Positions 26,482 through 36,173 of a stretch of 64,000 nucleotides of DNA are shown here, in pieces. Numbering within the stretch: position 1 is the stretch's first letter; every line of letters begins with the position of its first letter. The notes below the pieces were generated by a model, which ran no database searches, had not been told where the DNA came from, and worked only from the letters and a program-made list of their open reading frames with translations. The DNA comes from Candidatus Magnetocorallium paracelense (lineage in GTDB: Bacteria; Nitrospirota; Thermodesulfovibrionia; Thermodesulfovibrionales; Magnetobacteriaceae). The stretch spans positions 62,001 through 126,000 of the forward strand of contig JAREWP010000077.1 in assembly GCA_029001845.1 (NCBI GenBank). The letters run 5' to 3'. Made by a program: the position numbers and the translations under genes.

Positions 26482-26500
26482 GAAGCCGTGGTCAGAGGCC

Positions 26501-26534
26501 GGTGGTCAGGGTCGGTTTTAGAAAACTGACCACC
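26501..26534 (+). terminator. Hairpin between tkt and gspE
   Basis: GGTGGTCAG pairs perfectly with CTGACCACC across a 16-nt loop. There is no T-run after it, so it may be a weak or Rho-assisted terminator or simply a small repeat. Confidence 0.35.
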
Positions 26535-26568
26535 CGTCCCTGACCTTTATGAACGACTACGACATGCG

Positions 26569-28068
26569 ATGCCTATAGATGAAGACGCCATAGACCTCTC
26601 TCTCCTTAAGGACATATCCTTCTCCTTTGCAAAGGGGAATATGATCCTTCTCCTTGAAAAAGACGAAAAAACATTAAAAGCCGCAGTTGCAGGCATACAG
26701 GGTAAATTTGCCTTAAACGAACTGGCCGGCGACAGAGGACTTGTTCCTGTTGCAGAACATTTAGAATCTGCAGAACTACTTGCAGCTATAAACAGAGCCT
26801 ATGGCAGGATTGGTTCAGCCGAAGAGGTAATGGACGATATCTCCGGCGAAGATCTCCGGTCCGTTGCAACAGAATTCGAATCTCCTAAAGACATTCTCGA
26901 TCTCACTGAAGACGCCCCTATTATAAGATTACTAAATGCTCTGCTCAGACAGGCTGTTAAGGAAAAGGCTTCCGATATCCATATCGAGCCATATGAAAAG
27001 GACCTGGAAGTGAGGCTTAGAATAGACGGCGTGCTCAGAAAGGTGCTGAAGCCTCCCAAAATCGTACAAGAGGCTCTTATAAGCAGAATAAAGATAATGG
27101 CCAATCTAGATATCGCAGAGAGGAGGCTTCCCCAGGACGGAAGAATAAGGCTTCTTGTAGCTGGACGGGATATAGATATAAGAGTGTCTATAATACCAAC
27201 GGTATTTGGTGAAAGAGCTGTATTAAGGCTACTTGACAGAGCATTTGGTTTAATTAGTCTTACGCACCTCGGTCTTAATGACGACGACGAAAAGAGACTG
27301 CAAGGACTTCTCTCCCTTACAAAGGGAATAATACTGGTTACAGGCCCAACCGGCAGCGGTAAAACCACTACCCTGTACTCCTCTCTGAATACGATCCATT
27401 CCGAAGAAAAGAACATTGTAACAGTAGAGGACCCGGTAGAATATCAAATAAACGGAATCGGCCAAATTCAGATAAATCCAAAAATCGGGCTTACCTTTGC
27501 TCACGGTCTCAGATCCATACTCAGACATGACCCCGATGTGATTATGGTAGGCGAAATAAGAGATTTCGAAACAGCGGAAATAGCCATCCAGGCTTCTCTT
27601 ACAGGACACCTCGTGTTGAGCACCCTCCATACGAACGATTCGGCCTCTGCTGTAACCAGACTCATAGATATGGAGATCGAGCCCTTTTTGATAGCATCTT
27701 CTCTTTCCGGTGTTGTGGCCCAAAGGCTTTTAAGGAGGATATGCGATTCATGCAGGGAGAGCTATACACCTGAAGAGCATGAGATGGAATATCTTGAATC
27801 TCTCTCTCCTTCTGTCTTTAACGGTAAAGCTTTCAGAGGCGCCGGATGCGATCTGTGTAACGGAACCGGTTATTCCGGAAGAACGGGGATATTCGAAATA
27901 TTAGTTATAGACAGCGATCTAATTGCCATGATAAACAGAAAAAACGACTCTTCCGCCATAAAGAGAACTTCCATTGAAAAAGGAATGTTTACCCTGAGGC
28001 AGGACGCCCTGGCAAAAGTCGCACTGGGCGTTACCACACTTGAAGAGGCGCTTAGAGTAACTCAGTAA
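26569..28068 (+). CDS. gspE: Type II secretion / type IV pilus assembly ATPase GspE
   Basis: 499 aa. N-terminal domain is short (about 110 aa); the ATPase core has Walker [12 protein letters not shown], Asp box [20 protein letters not shown], His box [13 protein letters not shown] and a C4 zinc element (CDSC...CDLC). PilB-type ATPases usually have a longer N-terminus, which favours GspE, fitting gspD at 16439. The start is decided by frame: the ATGs just upstream hit early stops. Confidence 0.92.
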   Translation: MPIDEDAIDLSLLKDISFSFAKGNMILLLEKDEKTLKAAVAGIQGKFALNELAGDRGLVPVAEHLESAELLAAINRAYGRIGSAEEVMDDISGEDLRSVATEFESPKDILDLTEDAPIIRLLNALLRQAVKEKASDIHIEPYEKDLEVRLRIDGVLRKVLKPPKIVQEALISRIKIMANLDIAERRLPQDGRIRLLVAGRDIDIRVSIIPTVFGERAVLRLLDRAFGLISLTHLGLNDDDEKRLQGLLSLTKGIILVTGPTGSGKTTTLYSSLNTIHSEEKNIVTVEDPVEYQINGIGQIQINPKIGLTFAHGLRSILRHDPDVIMVGEIRDFETAEIAIQASLTGHLVLSTLHTNDSASAVTRLIDMEIEPFLIASSLSGVVAQRLLRRICDSCRESYTPEEHEMEYLESLSPSVFNGKAFRGAGCDLCNGTGYSGRTGIFEILVIDSDLIAMINRKNDSSAIKRTSIEKGMFTLRQDALAKVALGVTTLEEALRVTQ

Positions 28069-28073
28069 ACTTT

Positions 28074-28126
28074 AAAACAGCAGTCAGCTATCAGCGGTCA
28101 GCCTTCAGCTAAGGAAAGAATTGATG
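28074..28126 (+). repeat. Repeat A end fragment supplying an RBS and start codon
   Basis: CAGTCAGCTATCAGCGGTCA, GCCTTCAGC and AAGGAAAGAATTGATG match the left part of repeat A. The AAGGAAAG and ATG of the repeat are the RBS and start codon of the following gene. Confidence 0.75.
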
Positions 28127-29038
28127 ATTGAAAAACCTCTTGTCTCTGTACTGACAAGAACAAAGAACCGCCCTGAACGACTGGAAAGGGCTCTTAAAAG
28201 TGTTACTTCTCAGACATACAGACCAATAGAAGTTGTAGTTGTAAATGACGGCGGCTGTGATATTGACGACAAAAAGCTCGAAAAAGTATTAAACTCAATT
28301 TCTTTTAAATATATACAACTAAAGGAAAGCAGGGGCAGAGCCGGCGCCGGTAATGTGTGTATTGACAACGGAGAGGGCGAATATTTCGGATTCCTTGATG
28401 ACGATGATATTTACTATCCAAATTGCTTATCCACTCTTGTGGAAGCCTCCCACTTACATAACAGGAGTTTTGTGTATGGACAGTGCGACTGTATAGAATA
28501 TTCAGACAACAGCAGGAAACATCTTTTTACGATGGGGCAGCCATTCGATATGAGAGAACTGTTTTACAGAAATTTTATTCCTATAAACTCCTTTATTTTT
28601 AAAAGAGAGTGTTTAACCGATGTTGGTGGAATGGACGGGAATTTTGAAATACTGGAAGACTGGGACTTCATTTTTCGAATGGCCCGGGGAATGGAGCCAT
28701 CAAAGGAACCGCTCTATGTGGATGTCCCGGTATCTGAGTATTCCATATTCGGCTCTGCCACAATAACAGCCAAGGGAGGGCAGGTGTATCACGATAACTA
28801 CAGAGATATATTTTATAAAAAACACGCCTCCTTTCTCCACGCCAATGCTTTTGACTATTGTTTCAACCTGGGAGTATTGCAGGGAAAGAACGATTTGCAA
28901 GGATACCTGCATACACTCGAAGAGGAGTTGAATACAATTAAAAATTCAAAAGCCTGGAAGGCGATTCTCTTTTACAGAAAGATTAAGAATGTGCTGGTTA
29001 ATAAAATGAAAAAAAGTCGAAATACGGGATTGGTTTAG
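28124..29038 (+). CDS. Family 2 glycosyltransferase
   Basis: 304 aa. GT-A fold: VSVLTRTKNRPERLERAL, VVVNDGG and the metal-binding FLDDDDIYYPN. A C-terminal LNTIKNSKAWKAILFYRKIK tail is common to polysaccharide-biosynthesis GT2 enzymes. ATG 28124 with AAGGAAAG eight bases upstream, both derived from repeat A. Followed after 12 bp by a second GT2, so the pair probably acts on one glycan. Confidence 0.9.
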   Translation: MIEKPLVSVLTRTKNRPERLERALKSVTSQTYRPIEVVVVNDGGCDIDDKKLEKVLNSISFKYIQLKESRGRAGAGNVCIDNGEGEYFGFLDDDDIYYPNCLSTLVEASHLHNRSFVYGQCDCIEYSDNSRKHLFTMGQPFDMRELFYRNFIPINSFIFKRECLTDVGGMDGNFEILEDWDFIFRMARGMEPSKEPLYVDVPVSEYSIFGSATITAKGGQVYHDNYRDIFYKKHASFLHANAFDYCFNLGVLQGKNDLQGYLHTLEEELNTIKNSKAWKAILFYRKIKNVLVNKMKKSRNTGLV

Positions 29039-29050
29039 GAAGGCTTACAA

Positions 29051-30742
29051 TTGAATGTGATGAGATTAAATAGAAAAAAACTCCGCGATATTCGTCTCTC
29101 TCTCTTTGACAGGGCGCCCTTTTTTTCCAAAGATGACGAAACTTTTCTGAAGCGGTATACGTTGTCCGAATGGAGCGAATATGAGTTGTGGCTTTACAGG
29201 AATCGCCTTTTTACAATTTCCGGACTAAAGACTCTCTACAACCAGATGGAGAGTTTTAAAATTAAGCCTAAAATATCCATCATCATGCCTGTTTACAATC
29301 CTGAACCGGTTGAATTTATGCAGGCTTTGGAGTCGGTATTGTGGCAGGTTTATCCCTATTGGGAACTGTGCATTGTAGACGATTGTTCGGATAACAGGGA
29401 GTATTTAAATTACCTGAAACAGGTAAAGGACAAGAGAGTAAAAATGTTTATCAGGGAGGTGCATACAGGAATAGCAGACACCTCTACATACGCCATAAAC
29501 AAGACCTGCGGCGATTATATTGCCGAACTCGATCAGGATGACGAATTGCATCCGGATTCTCTGTTCGCCTTTGTTCAGGCCCTTCAATTTGGTGAGATAG
29601 ACTTTTTTTACAGCGATAAGGACATTATTTCGCCTGAGGGAAAGAGATATATGCACTTTTTTAAGCCGGACTGGTCTCCGGAATATCTTCTGTCCTTTAA
29701 TTATATCAGTCATTTTGAGATATTCAGCAGAAGTATAATCTCCCTGGTTGGAGGATACAGGACCGATTACGAGGGGTCCCAGGATTACGATCTCATTCTC
29801 AGAGTGAGCGAAAAGACAGCAAAAATTCACCACTGCCCAATGATCCTCTATAGCTGGAGACAATCTAAAAACAGCATTGCAATCAGACCGGAACTCAAAG
29901 AGTATACATTCGAAGCAGGAGTAAAGACACTGAGAGACGCATTAAAAAGAAGGGGACTGCCGGTAAATGAGATAACAGAAGACACCAACCTGTGGAGAGG
30001 TCAGTACAGAATTGGCTGGGACTATGATATTCTTAAAGAGAGGAAAACTTTTTTTATTGCTATTGGCGAGAATAAAAGGGAGACTGACAGGATAACCGCA
30101 CTCTTTAAACATTTTACAGCCCCCTTTAATGTAAAATTTTTGACTTCCGATTTTATCATAGAAAACATTGATAATCTGTTGAAAGGCATGGAAGGAGAGG
30201 GATTTGTCTTTTTTTGTGACGACAGGATTACTGAAATCATCTCCTTTGGCTTGACCGATATGCTGGGATATCTCTCAATCGAAGATGTCTCAGTAACGGG
30301 TTGCAGATTTCTCGACAGGAGCGATAAGATATTCAACGCCGGCCTTTCCGTTACAGGCAATGGAAAGGTTTTGTTCTCCTACGAGGGAAGCCCGGCAGAT
30401 GTTCACGGCTATGGAGCGACAGCAGCGGCTGCGAGAAATGTCGCGGCTGTTTTTCCTGCTTTTTGGGGGTGTAAAATCAGCGAATTAAGGGAAAGAGGTT
30501 ACTTAAATAATTTGGGGGGGGGCTATTACCATGGGGTTCTGAATTTCTTTATAGACATTCTAAATATCGGAAAAAGGATAGCATATGTTCCTCATATGTC
30601 TTTGAGGATCGATAAAGAAAGACTCGATTACAACGATGCCTTACAAACATTTATCGACCGCTGGAAAAAGGAACATATGAGCGATCCGTACTACAACCCC
30701 AACCTTACGGATATCTATACAGACTTCGGCTTAAAGGTATAA
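29051..30742 (+). CDS. Family 2 glycosyltransferase, longer type
   Basis: 563 aa; TTG start at 29051 supported by AGGAAGG seven bases upstream (next ATG at 29060). ISIIMPVYNPEPVEFMQALE, CIVDDCSDN and AELDQDDELHPDSL give the GT-A core at about 75-190, with YEGSQDYDLILRV as the acceptor-side motif. The C-terminal half is the variable domain of O-antigen-type GT2 enzymes and has no clear second active site. Confidence 0.88.
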   Translation: MNVMRLNRKKLRDIRLSLFDRAPFFSKDDETFLKRYTLSEWSEYELWLYRNRLFTISGLKTLYNQMESFKIKPKISIIMPVYNPEPVEFMQALESVLWQVYPYWELCIVDDCSDNREYLNYLKQVKDKRVKMFIREVHTGIADTSTYAINKTCGDYIAELDQDDELHPDSLFAFVQALQFGEIDFFYSDKDIISPEGKRYMHFFKPDWSPEYLLSFNYISHFEIFSRSIISLVGGYRTDYEGSQDYDLILRVSEKTAKIHHCPMILYSWRQSKNSIAIRPELKEYTFEAGVKTLRDALKRRGLPVNEITEDTNLWRGQYRIGWDYDILKERKTFFIAIGENKRETDRITALFKHFTAPFNVKFLTSDFIIENIDNLLKGMEGEGFVFFCDDRITEIISFGLTDMLGYLSIEDVSVTGCRFLDRSDKIFNAGLSVTGNGKVLFSYEGSPADVHGYGATAAAARNVAAVFPAFWGCKISELRERGYLNNLGGGYYHGVLNFFIDILNIGKRIAYVPHMSLRIDKERLDYNDALQTFIDRWKKEHMSDPYYNPNLTDIYTDFGLKV

Positions 30743-30991
30743 TATCTTCACTTTAGTGCATTATATATTGTTTTGTTAATGAATGCTTTTCTCATACAAA
30801 CATACGTGAATCTCCAAGAAAAGACAATTAAAGCCTTATTGTTTTCCATTCTTCGCAGAACAGTAATAACATTTCAGAAAGTTAGATTGCCCCATAAGTC
30901 CGCCTTGTCTTTTAAACTTCCCGGAAGATATAATAAGGGTTGAAAGTATATTTTTGTTTTATCAGCTCATAAGCTATAAAAAATATTCTCT

Positions 30992-31597
30992 ATGTCAATA
31001 TTAACCAACACCCATAGTTTCAGACGTTACTTTATAAACGGAGATTTACCAAAGGATTTTCCAAAAAACTCTGAACCGGATATTGAGAGATATTCATTTA
31101 GGGAGTTAAGAAGCGATAGTCCTGAAGATATGTCTGTCGGATGGGTCTCTATCGATAATCCATTTTTAAATCCTATACAGGACTATAGTTATAATAGATA
31201 TACATACATTGCTATGACGATGAGAATAGATAAGAAGATTATTCCCCCTAAGACGCTTAAATCCTATATATTAAAGGAAGAAACAATGTATATGGAGGAA
31301 AAAGGAACAGATCGCCTCTCAAAGAGAGAGAAAAGCAATATTAAGGATGTCGTACTAAGTAAATTGTTTAAACAGGTTCTGCCAAAAATTTCCACCTATG
31401 ATTTCTTGTGGAATCTACAGGAATCACGGGTATATTTCTTTTCTGCAAGTGTGAAAGTCAATAGCATGTTTGTTGAGTTATTTGAAAATACATTCCACCT
31501 CTCTCTTATGAAAATGGCGCCATTTAATATCGCTTTACATAATGGTATAACTGAAGATATGCTTCTTGGCATTAAGAAAAGTAATATTTTCGATTAA
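30992..31597 (+). CDS. rdgC: RdgC-like protein, N-terminal part
   Basis: 201 aa. The order of motifs follows RdgC: SVGWVSIDNPF, a strand YTYIAMTMRIDKKIIPPKTL, the charged helix KREKSNIKDVVLSKLFKQVL and FFSASVKVNSMFVELFENTF. Canonical RdgC is about 300 aa and forms a ring around DNA that limits RecA. Here the frame ends after two thirds and the rest appears as the next gene, ten bases on. Assignment is by motif order and moderately sure. Confidence 0.6.
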   Translation: MSILTNTHSFRRYFINGDLPKDFPKNSEPDIERYSFRELRSDSPEDMSVGWVSIDNPFLNPIQDYSYNRYTYIAMTMRIDKKIIPPKTLKSYILKEETMYMEEKGTDRLSKREKSNIKDVVLSKLFKQVLPKISTYDFLWNLQESRVYFFSASVKVNSMFVELFENTFHLSLMKMAPFNIALHNGITEDMLLGIKKSNIFD

Positions 31598-31606
31598 AAG
31601 GAATTT

Positions 31607-32131
31607 ATGGGTTTATATGATAACATAGAAAAAACTGCTTTTATTGGCAGCGATTTTCTTGTTTGGCTATGGTATATGTCCGAGAAGAATTTGGGAGTTT
31701 TTGATGTAAAGGATATAGGAATGGTCGATCTGTTGTTTTATGACAATCTAAAGCTGGAAAAGACTTTAGAATCCGGAAATGAATCCATTGTTTGTAAAGG
31801 ATTCTCTTCGGAGCTTAAGGAAGCAAGGCTTGGATTAACAACCGGTAAAGAACTTAAAGAGGTTAAGATTAAATTAATAATGGATGATTACGAATGGTTT
31901 TTCACTTTGGATTCAACATTCCTGGATTTCAAGGGTCTTAAGACACCTAAAGTAGAAATAAATTCCACCGGTGATGAGGCTGATGAAGAAAATCGCTTCT
32001 TCGAGAAGATCGCGCTTATCGAAAAGGCTGTGAATGTGATAGATAATATTTTTTTGACCTTTATTGATCAGAGAATGAGTGAAAAATGGACAACAGATAT
32101 TTTACCTGCCATTAATGGATGGAGAACGTAA
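31607..32131 (+). CDS. RdgC-like protein, C-terminal part as a separate gene
   Basis: 174 aa. GSDFLVWLWYMSE, then a beta region with SIVCKGFSSELKEARLGL and WFFTLDSTFLDFKGLKTPKV, and a helical end NRFFEKIALIEKAVNVID fit the C-terminal third of RdgC-type proteins. Own start (ATG with AAAGGA upstream), no overlap with the preceding gene. Could be a true two-subunit form or an old split. Confidence 0.5.
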   Translation: MGLYDNIEKTAFIGSDFLVWLWYMSEKNLGVFDVKDIGMVDLLFYDNLKLEKTLESGNESIVCKGFSSELKEARLGLTTGKELKEVKIKLIMDDYEWFFTLDSTFLDFKGLKTPKVEINSTGDEADEENRFFEKIALIEKAVNVIDNIFLTFIDQRMSEKWTTDILPAINGWRT

Positions 32132-32150
32132 CGTTTTATATGGCTATATT

Positions 32151-32186
32151 CAATGTCATTAGCTTAAGGAGCAAAGCACCTTTCTT
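32151..32186 (+). repeat. Repeat C, left-end fragment (copy 4)
   Basis: CAATGTCATTAGCTTAAGG continues with GAGCAAAGCACCTTTC and then breaks off ten bases before repeat D2. The right end is absent. Confidence 0.75.
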
Positions 32187-32196
32187 TTAAATATTG

Positions 32197-32367
32197 CAAC
32201 TGTTCACAGAGTTCAGGGATCGGTGGTCTGTTTAAAGAGATTTTCCTTATTTTTCACGGTAAGAACTCCGAAAAGGGTGAAAACGTCAATTATGCTTTTG
32301 AAATTTAATAAAAAAAGTCCCTTTTACCTTAAACTGACCTCTGACCGCAGATTACTGTGAACAGTTA
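32197..32367 (-). repeat. Repeat D, copy 2
   Basis: Bounded by AACTGTTCAC and GTGAACAGTTA and matching copy 1 (15640-15767) in inverse orientation, with about 40 bp more interior. Its right end directly abuts the PBP1A stop codon. Confidence 0.8.
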
Positions 32368-34185
32368 CTAAATATTTTTCATAAACTCTATCCAGATCGG
32401 GAGGGCGGCGGAAGCACCTGTCTCTTTTTTTCCGATAGGGGTGTGATTGTCTCGTCCCACCCATACGCCAAGTATAATATTATCGTCAAAACCTATGAAC
32501 CAGGCGTCTGTGTAATCGTTTGTAGTACCTGTTTTACCATAAACCACTCTATTCAATGACTTGGCTTTTCTCCCGGTGCCTTCCAATATAACGGCTCTTA
32601 GAATATCCTTCATCTCTATTACAACGCCTGCATCAAGAATCTCTTTTTGATTGTATATCGTTTCCTCAAGAATAAGCCCGTCCCGGTTTGTAACTTTTTC
32701 ATAAAAAACAGGTGAAATGCTCTTACCGTGTGATAAAACGCCGTAGGCGTACACAAGATCCGGGAGAGTCATATCCGAAGCTCCCAGAGCAGAAGGCAGG
32801 TATGGCAGGACTTTACTTCTGATTCCAATTTCCCTTGCCGTTTTAATAACATTTTCGATCCCGACAATGTCGGCAAGGCAAACAGTGGCCGCATTGAGAG
32901 ACCTGGCAAGGGCGGTTATTAATTTTACCTCTCCGTTAAACTCCTTATTGTAATTCTGAGGAGTCCATAAATCTCTTTCGTTTTTTCCTGTGTAAGTCAC
33001 TTCATTATCTATTATCAAATCTTCCGAAATAAAACCCTGATTCAGGGCAGTCAGATAAACAATCGGTTTAAAAGCGGAGCCCGGTTGTCGTTTTGCCTGA
33101 AGAGCTCTGTTGAATTGTGTATCCCAGAAGTCGTTTCCGCCGACAAGGGCCTTGATTTTCCCCGACTTTCTTTCGACAGCCAAAAGAGCTGCCTGAATTC
33201 CGTCCCTTCTCCTCTTCTCGATCTCTTTTATTCCGTTTTCAACTGCATTTTCAGCGATCTCCTGCATCCTGTAGTCAAGAGATGTATAGATTTTGAGTCC
33301 TTCAGTATAAAGATTGTCTCCATATTTCTTTTCCAGGTCGTTTCTAATATGCTCCACAAAATAGGGGGCCCTATATTTTCTTCTGTGAATCGTCGTGGGA
33401 ATTGGTTCTGAGATAGCGGATCGATACTCTCTGCTATTGATAAATTTGTTGTGAAGCAGTCTGCCGATTGCGTAATTTCTTCTTTTCAGAGCTTTCTTGG
33501 GATTTTTATAAGGGGAATACTTTGAAGGCGCCTTCGGAAGGGCTGCGAGAAGTGCAGCCTCGGCAATAGAGATATGTTCCGCTGTTTTACCGAAATAAGT
33601 TTGAGACGCCGATTCAATACCGTAGGCTCTGGCCCCGAAATAGGCCTGATTGAGGTAGAGCGCCAGAATTTCGTCCTTAGTGTAGTGCTTTTCTATTTGT
33701 ATCGATAATGCCGCCTCTTTGATTTTTCTTTTTATGCTTCTTTCAGGCTTAAGAAAAAGCATCTTGGCAAGCTGTTGAGTAATTGTGCTGCCTCCCTGGA
33801 CAAAAGCTCCCGCCTTGATATCCTGTATAAGAGCACCGACTATTCTGATAAAATCGATTCCGTGGTGTTTATAAAAGCGGGCGTCTTCAACGGCAATAAA
33901 GGCTTCTTTTACATGATCCGGAATTCTGCTGCCTGGGATAAAAATGCGCCTCTCTACATAGAATTCGGCCAGAACGTCGCCTTTTGCGGAGTAGACCAAA
34001 GAGGATTCGGAGGGATAGTATTCTTCCAGAATCTCGATTTTAGGAAGATCCGATAGTGTCCAAAAGAAAAAACCGCCGGCAATACCTGTTGCAATCGCAA
34101 AAACAGCGACGGTGAAAAAGAGAATTACAATTGCAAAAGAGGATTTCTTCTCCGGTCGGTTTACTCCTTTCCGGACATTAGGCAT
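32368..34185 (-). CDS. mrcA: Class A penicillin-binding protein (PBP1A)
   Basis: 605 aa. One membrane helix (about 18-42), glycosyltransferase-51 domain with EDARFYKHHGID and STITQQLAKMLFL, and a transpeptidase domain with RQPGSAFKP (Ser nucleophile in SxxK), SLN and KTGTTNDYTDAWFIG. Polymerises and cross-links peptidoglycan. The chain stops at IWIEFMKNI, earlier than is usual for the family, exactly where repeat D2 begins; some C-terminal residues may be lost without touching the active sites. Eleven bases downstream of dapA. Confidence 0.93.
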   Translation of the reverse strand: MPNVRKGVNRPEKKSSFAIVILFFTVAVFAIATGIAGGFFFWTLSDLPKIEILEEYYPSESSLVYSAKGDVLAEFYVERRIFIPGSRIPDHVKEAFIAVEDARFYKHHGIDFIRIVGALIQDIKAGAFVQGGSTITQQLAKMLFLKPERSIKRKIKEAALSIQIEKHYTKDEILALYLNQAYFGARAYGIESASQTYFGKTAEHISIAEAALLAALPKAPSKYSPYKNPKKALKRRNYAIGRLLHNKFINSREYRSAISEPIPTTIHRRKYRAPYFVEHIRNDLEKKYGDNLYTEGLKIYTSLDYRMQEIAENAVENGIKEIEKRRRDGIQAALLAVERKSGKIKALVGGNDFWDTQFNRALQAKRQPGSAFKPIVYLTALNQGFISEDLIIDNEVTYTGKNERDLWTPQNYNKEFNGEVKLITALARSLNAATVCLADIVGIENVIKTAREIGIRSKVLPYLPSALGASDMTLPDLVYAYGVLSHGKSISPVFYEKVTNRDGLILEETIYNQKEILDAGVVIEMKDILRAVILEGTGRKAKSLNRVVYGKTGTTNDYTDAWFIGFDDNIILGVWVGRDNHTPIGKKETGASAALPIWIEFMKNI

Positions 34186-34196
34186 AATCTCTAAAT

Positions 34197-35069
34197 TTAT
34201 ATAAGACCGTAGGTCTTTAAGACATTCTTCAGTTTCTCTTTATTAGGTTCCGACATTTCGCACAAGGGAAGTCTGAACTCCTCTTCTATCCTCCCTGTCA
34301 TGGCAAGAGCAGTTTTAACAGGGATAGGATTTGTCTCGTAAAACAATGCGCCGTTAAGAAGCTCCATACTGTAATGGACATCTCTGGCTTCATTTACTTT
34401 TCCTTCGTTCATAAGCGCGCACATCTCGGAGACTCTCTTGGGTATTACATTGGCGGAAACCGAAATCGAGCCCTTGCCTCCCAAGGCCATCAACGTGAAT
34501 GTGGTGAAATCGTCTCCTGAAAGCAGTGTCATTTTGTCGCCGCAAAGTCTTATTATCTCGCTTGCCTGCTTCATGTCGCCGGTTGCCTCTTTAAGTGCTA
34601 CGATGTTTTCTATTTCAGCGAGTCTTGCAATGGTGGAAGGAAGTATATTCAGAGCTGTCCTGCCAGGTACATTATACAATACAATAGGTATGTCCACTGA
34701 TTTGGCGATCTTTTCATAGTGCCTGTACACACCCTCCTGAGTAGGTTTATTATAATAAGGGCAAACAAGAAGAGAACCGTCAGCTCCCAGCTTTTTGGCG
34801 GTTTTGGTCATTTCGATTGTTTCCTCAGTCGAATTGGCGCCTGTGCCTGCTATTACAGGTACTCTTTTGTTTACTACGGCGACAGCGGTTTCGATTACTC
34901 TGTAGTGCTCTTTGTATTCAAGAGTTGCAGATTCGCCTGTCGTACCGCAAGGTAAAATGGCGTTTGTGCCTTCCGATATATGCCATTCAATAAGCTTACC
35001 GTAAGCTTCTTCGTCGAACTTGCCGTTTTTAAATGGTGTGACTATCGCTACAATGGAACCTTTAAACAT
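34197..35069 (-). CDS. dapA: 4-hydroxy-tetrahydrodipicolinate synthase
   Basis: 290 aa. GSIVAIVTPFKNG, LPCGTTGESATL, LYNVPGRTA and the Schiff-base lysine in IVALKEATGD are diagnostic. Condenses pyruvate with aspartate semialdehyde, the first step to lysine and diaminopimelate. GGAGG precedes the ATG. Placed directly before the PBP1A gene on the same strand, linking precursor supply to wall synthesis. Confidence 0.96.
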   Translation of the reverse strand: MFKGSIVAIVTPFKNGKFDEEAYGKLIEWHISEGTNAILPCGTTGESATLEYKEHYRVIETAVAVVNKRVPVIAGTGANSTEETIEMTKTAKKLGADGSLLVCPYYNKPTQEGVYRHYEKIAKSVDIPIVLYNVPGRTALNILPSTIARLAEIENIVALKEATGDMKQASEIIRLCGDKMTLLSGDDFTTFTLMALGGKGSISVSANVIPKRVSEMCALMNEGKVNEARDVHYSMELLNGALFYETNPIPVKTALAMTGRIEEEFRLPLCEMSEPNKEKLKNVLKTYGLI

Positions 35070-35201
35070 CGAATCCTCCTAAAATAAAAGTAAGAAATTC
35101 TCAAGTATGGGGAGATCGGGACTCTATGGAGTCGCGTGAATTATAACATAGTTTTGGCGGAGAGGACAAAAGTAAAATCAGGAAACCGTTACTCCATGGA
35201 C

Positions 35202-35360
35202 TAGGCTTTTACTGTAATATAATAGGCGATAACCATAATCAACACGACAAATGCACTGACGCCGATCTCATATCGTTTTTCCACCATAAACGAGCTTCTG
35301 AGCCTCTATGAGCAGTATCCTCCTTATGGCGGCTATGATTCCGATGGCCGGAAAGAGACT
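35202..35360 (-). pseudogene. Frameshifted remnant of a PsiE-like membrane protein
   Basis: Two overlapping minus-strand frames read LFPAIGIIAAIRRILLIEAQ followed by KLVYGGKT, then EKRYEIGVSAFVVLIMV and AYYITVKA with a stop at 35202. Together they form the last two helices of the phosphate-starvation-inducible PsiE family. The N-terminal half is missing, so this is decayed. Confidence 0.45.
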
Positions 35361-35426
35361 TATTATAAATTTTCATGCATTGTGGCGACCTTAGTCGTCG
35401 GGCATAAATAAGTGTTTATTCAGTGG

Positions 35427-36110
35427 CTATCTTACGATTTTATAAAATTTTATAAGCCTTTCAGGCGAAACTTTGAATAGCGTATATAAAAGCGCCAGTA
35501 TCCAGTCCCTTACTGTTGTATATACAATACCTTCCTTTTCCCATCTCCTTGGTGAGGCCAGTATTTTTTTATTAATGAATGCAATTCTGCCGGCCTTCTT
35601 CAGTCTTCGTACTATATCTACATCCTCCATAAGCGGTAAGTCGCTGTATCCTCCTATTTTCTCATAGATTTCTTTTTTCAGAAAAAGGCCTTGGTCTCCA
35701 TAAGGCAGACTTGTTATTCTGTTACGCAAAAAAACTGCGAATTCTATAATTCTGTACCTTTTTTTTCTGGAATGAATACCCAGATTGAAAGCGCCTGCCG
35801 AGATATTCGCATCTTTTAGCAATGATCGGATATTTTCAAATGTATTTTCCGGAACGATGCAGTCAGCGTGAAGAAAGAAAAGAATGTCTCCTTTTGCGGT
35901 CTCGGCGCCCCTTTTCATCTGCTTTCCCCTGCCCCTTTCGGCGGTAATGAGTTTGCCCGTAAATCTTCGTGCAATTTCGGGTGTTAGATCGGTGCTTCCT
36001 CCGTCAACAATAATCAGTTCCTCATTCTCTGATATATTGAGCATCGGCAGAGTCACGGGAAGGAGATTGGATTCATTCAGAACCGGTATTATGACAGAAA
36101 TTTTTTCCAT
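35427..36110 (-). CDS. TIGR04283-type family 2 glycosyltransferase
   Basis: 227 aa. ISVIIPVLNESNLLPVTLPM, IIVDGGSTDLT, GRGKQMKRGAETAKGDILFF then LHADC, and LPYGDQGLFLKKEIYEKIGG match the small GT2 subgroup (TIGR04283) often found near radical SAM or selenoprotein-related genes. None of those partners is adjacent. Substrate unknown. Confidence 0.85.
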   Translation of the reverse strand: MEKISVIIPVLNESNLLPVTLPMLNISENEELIIVDGGSTDLTPEIARRFTGKLITAERGRGKQMKRGAETAKGDILFFLHADCIVPENTFENIRSLLKDANISAGAFNLGIHSRKKRYRIIEFAVFLRNRITSLPYGDQGLFLKKEIYEKIGGYSDLPLMEDVDIVRRLKKAGRIAFINKKILASPRRWEKEGIVYTTVRDWILALLYTLFKVSPERLIKFYKIVR

Positions 36111-36173
36111 TGAGTCTATTTTCGGAGTAAACGTCTATGATCCTCCTGTCCACCACAAAGCAGGGAATATTAA

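Noticed and set aside
26799-27723. Long minus-strand frames within gspE
   Set aside because: Shadows of the strongly supported gspE frame.
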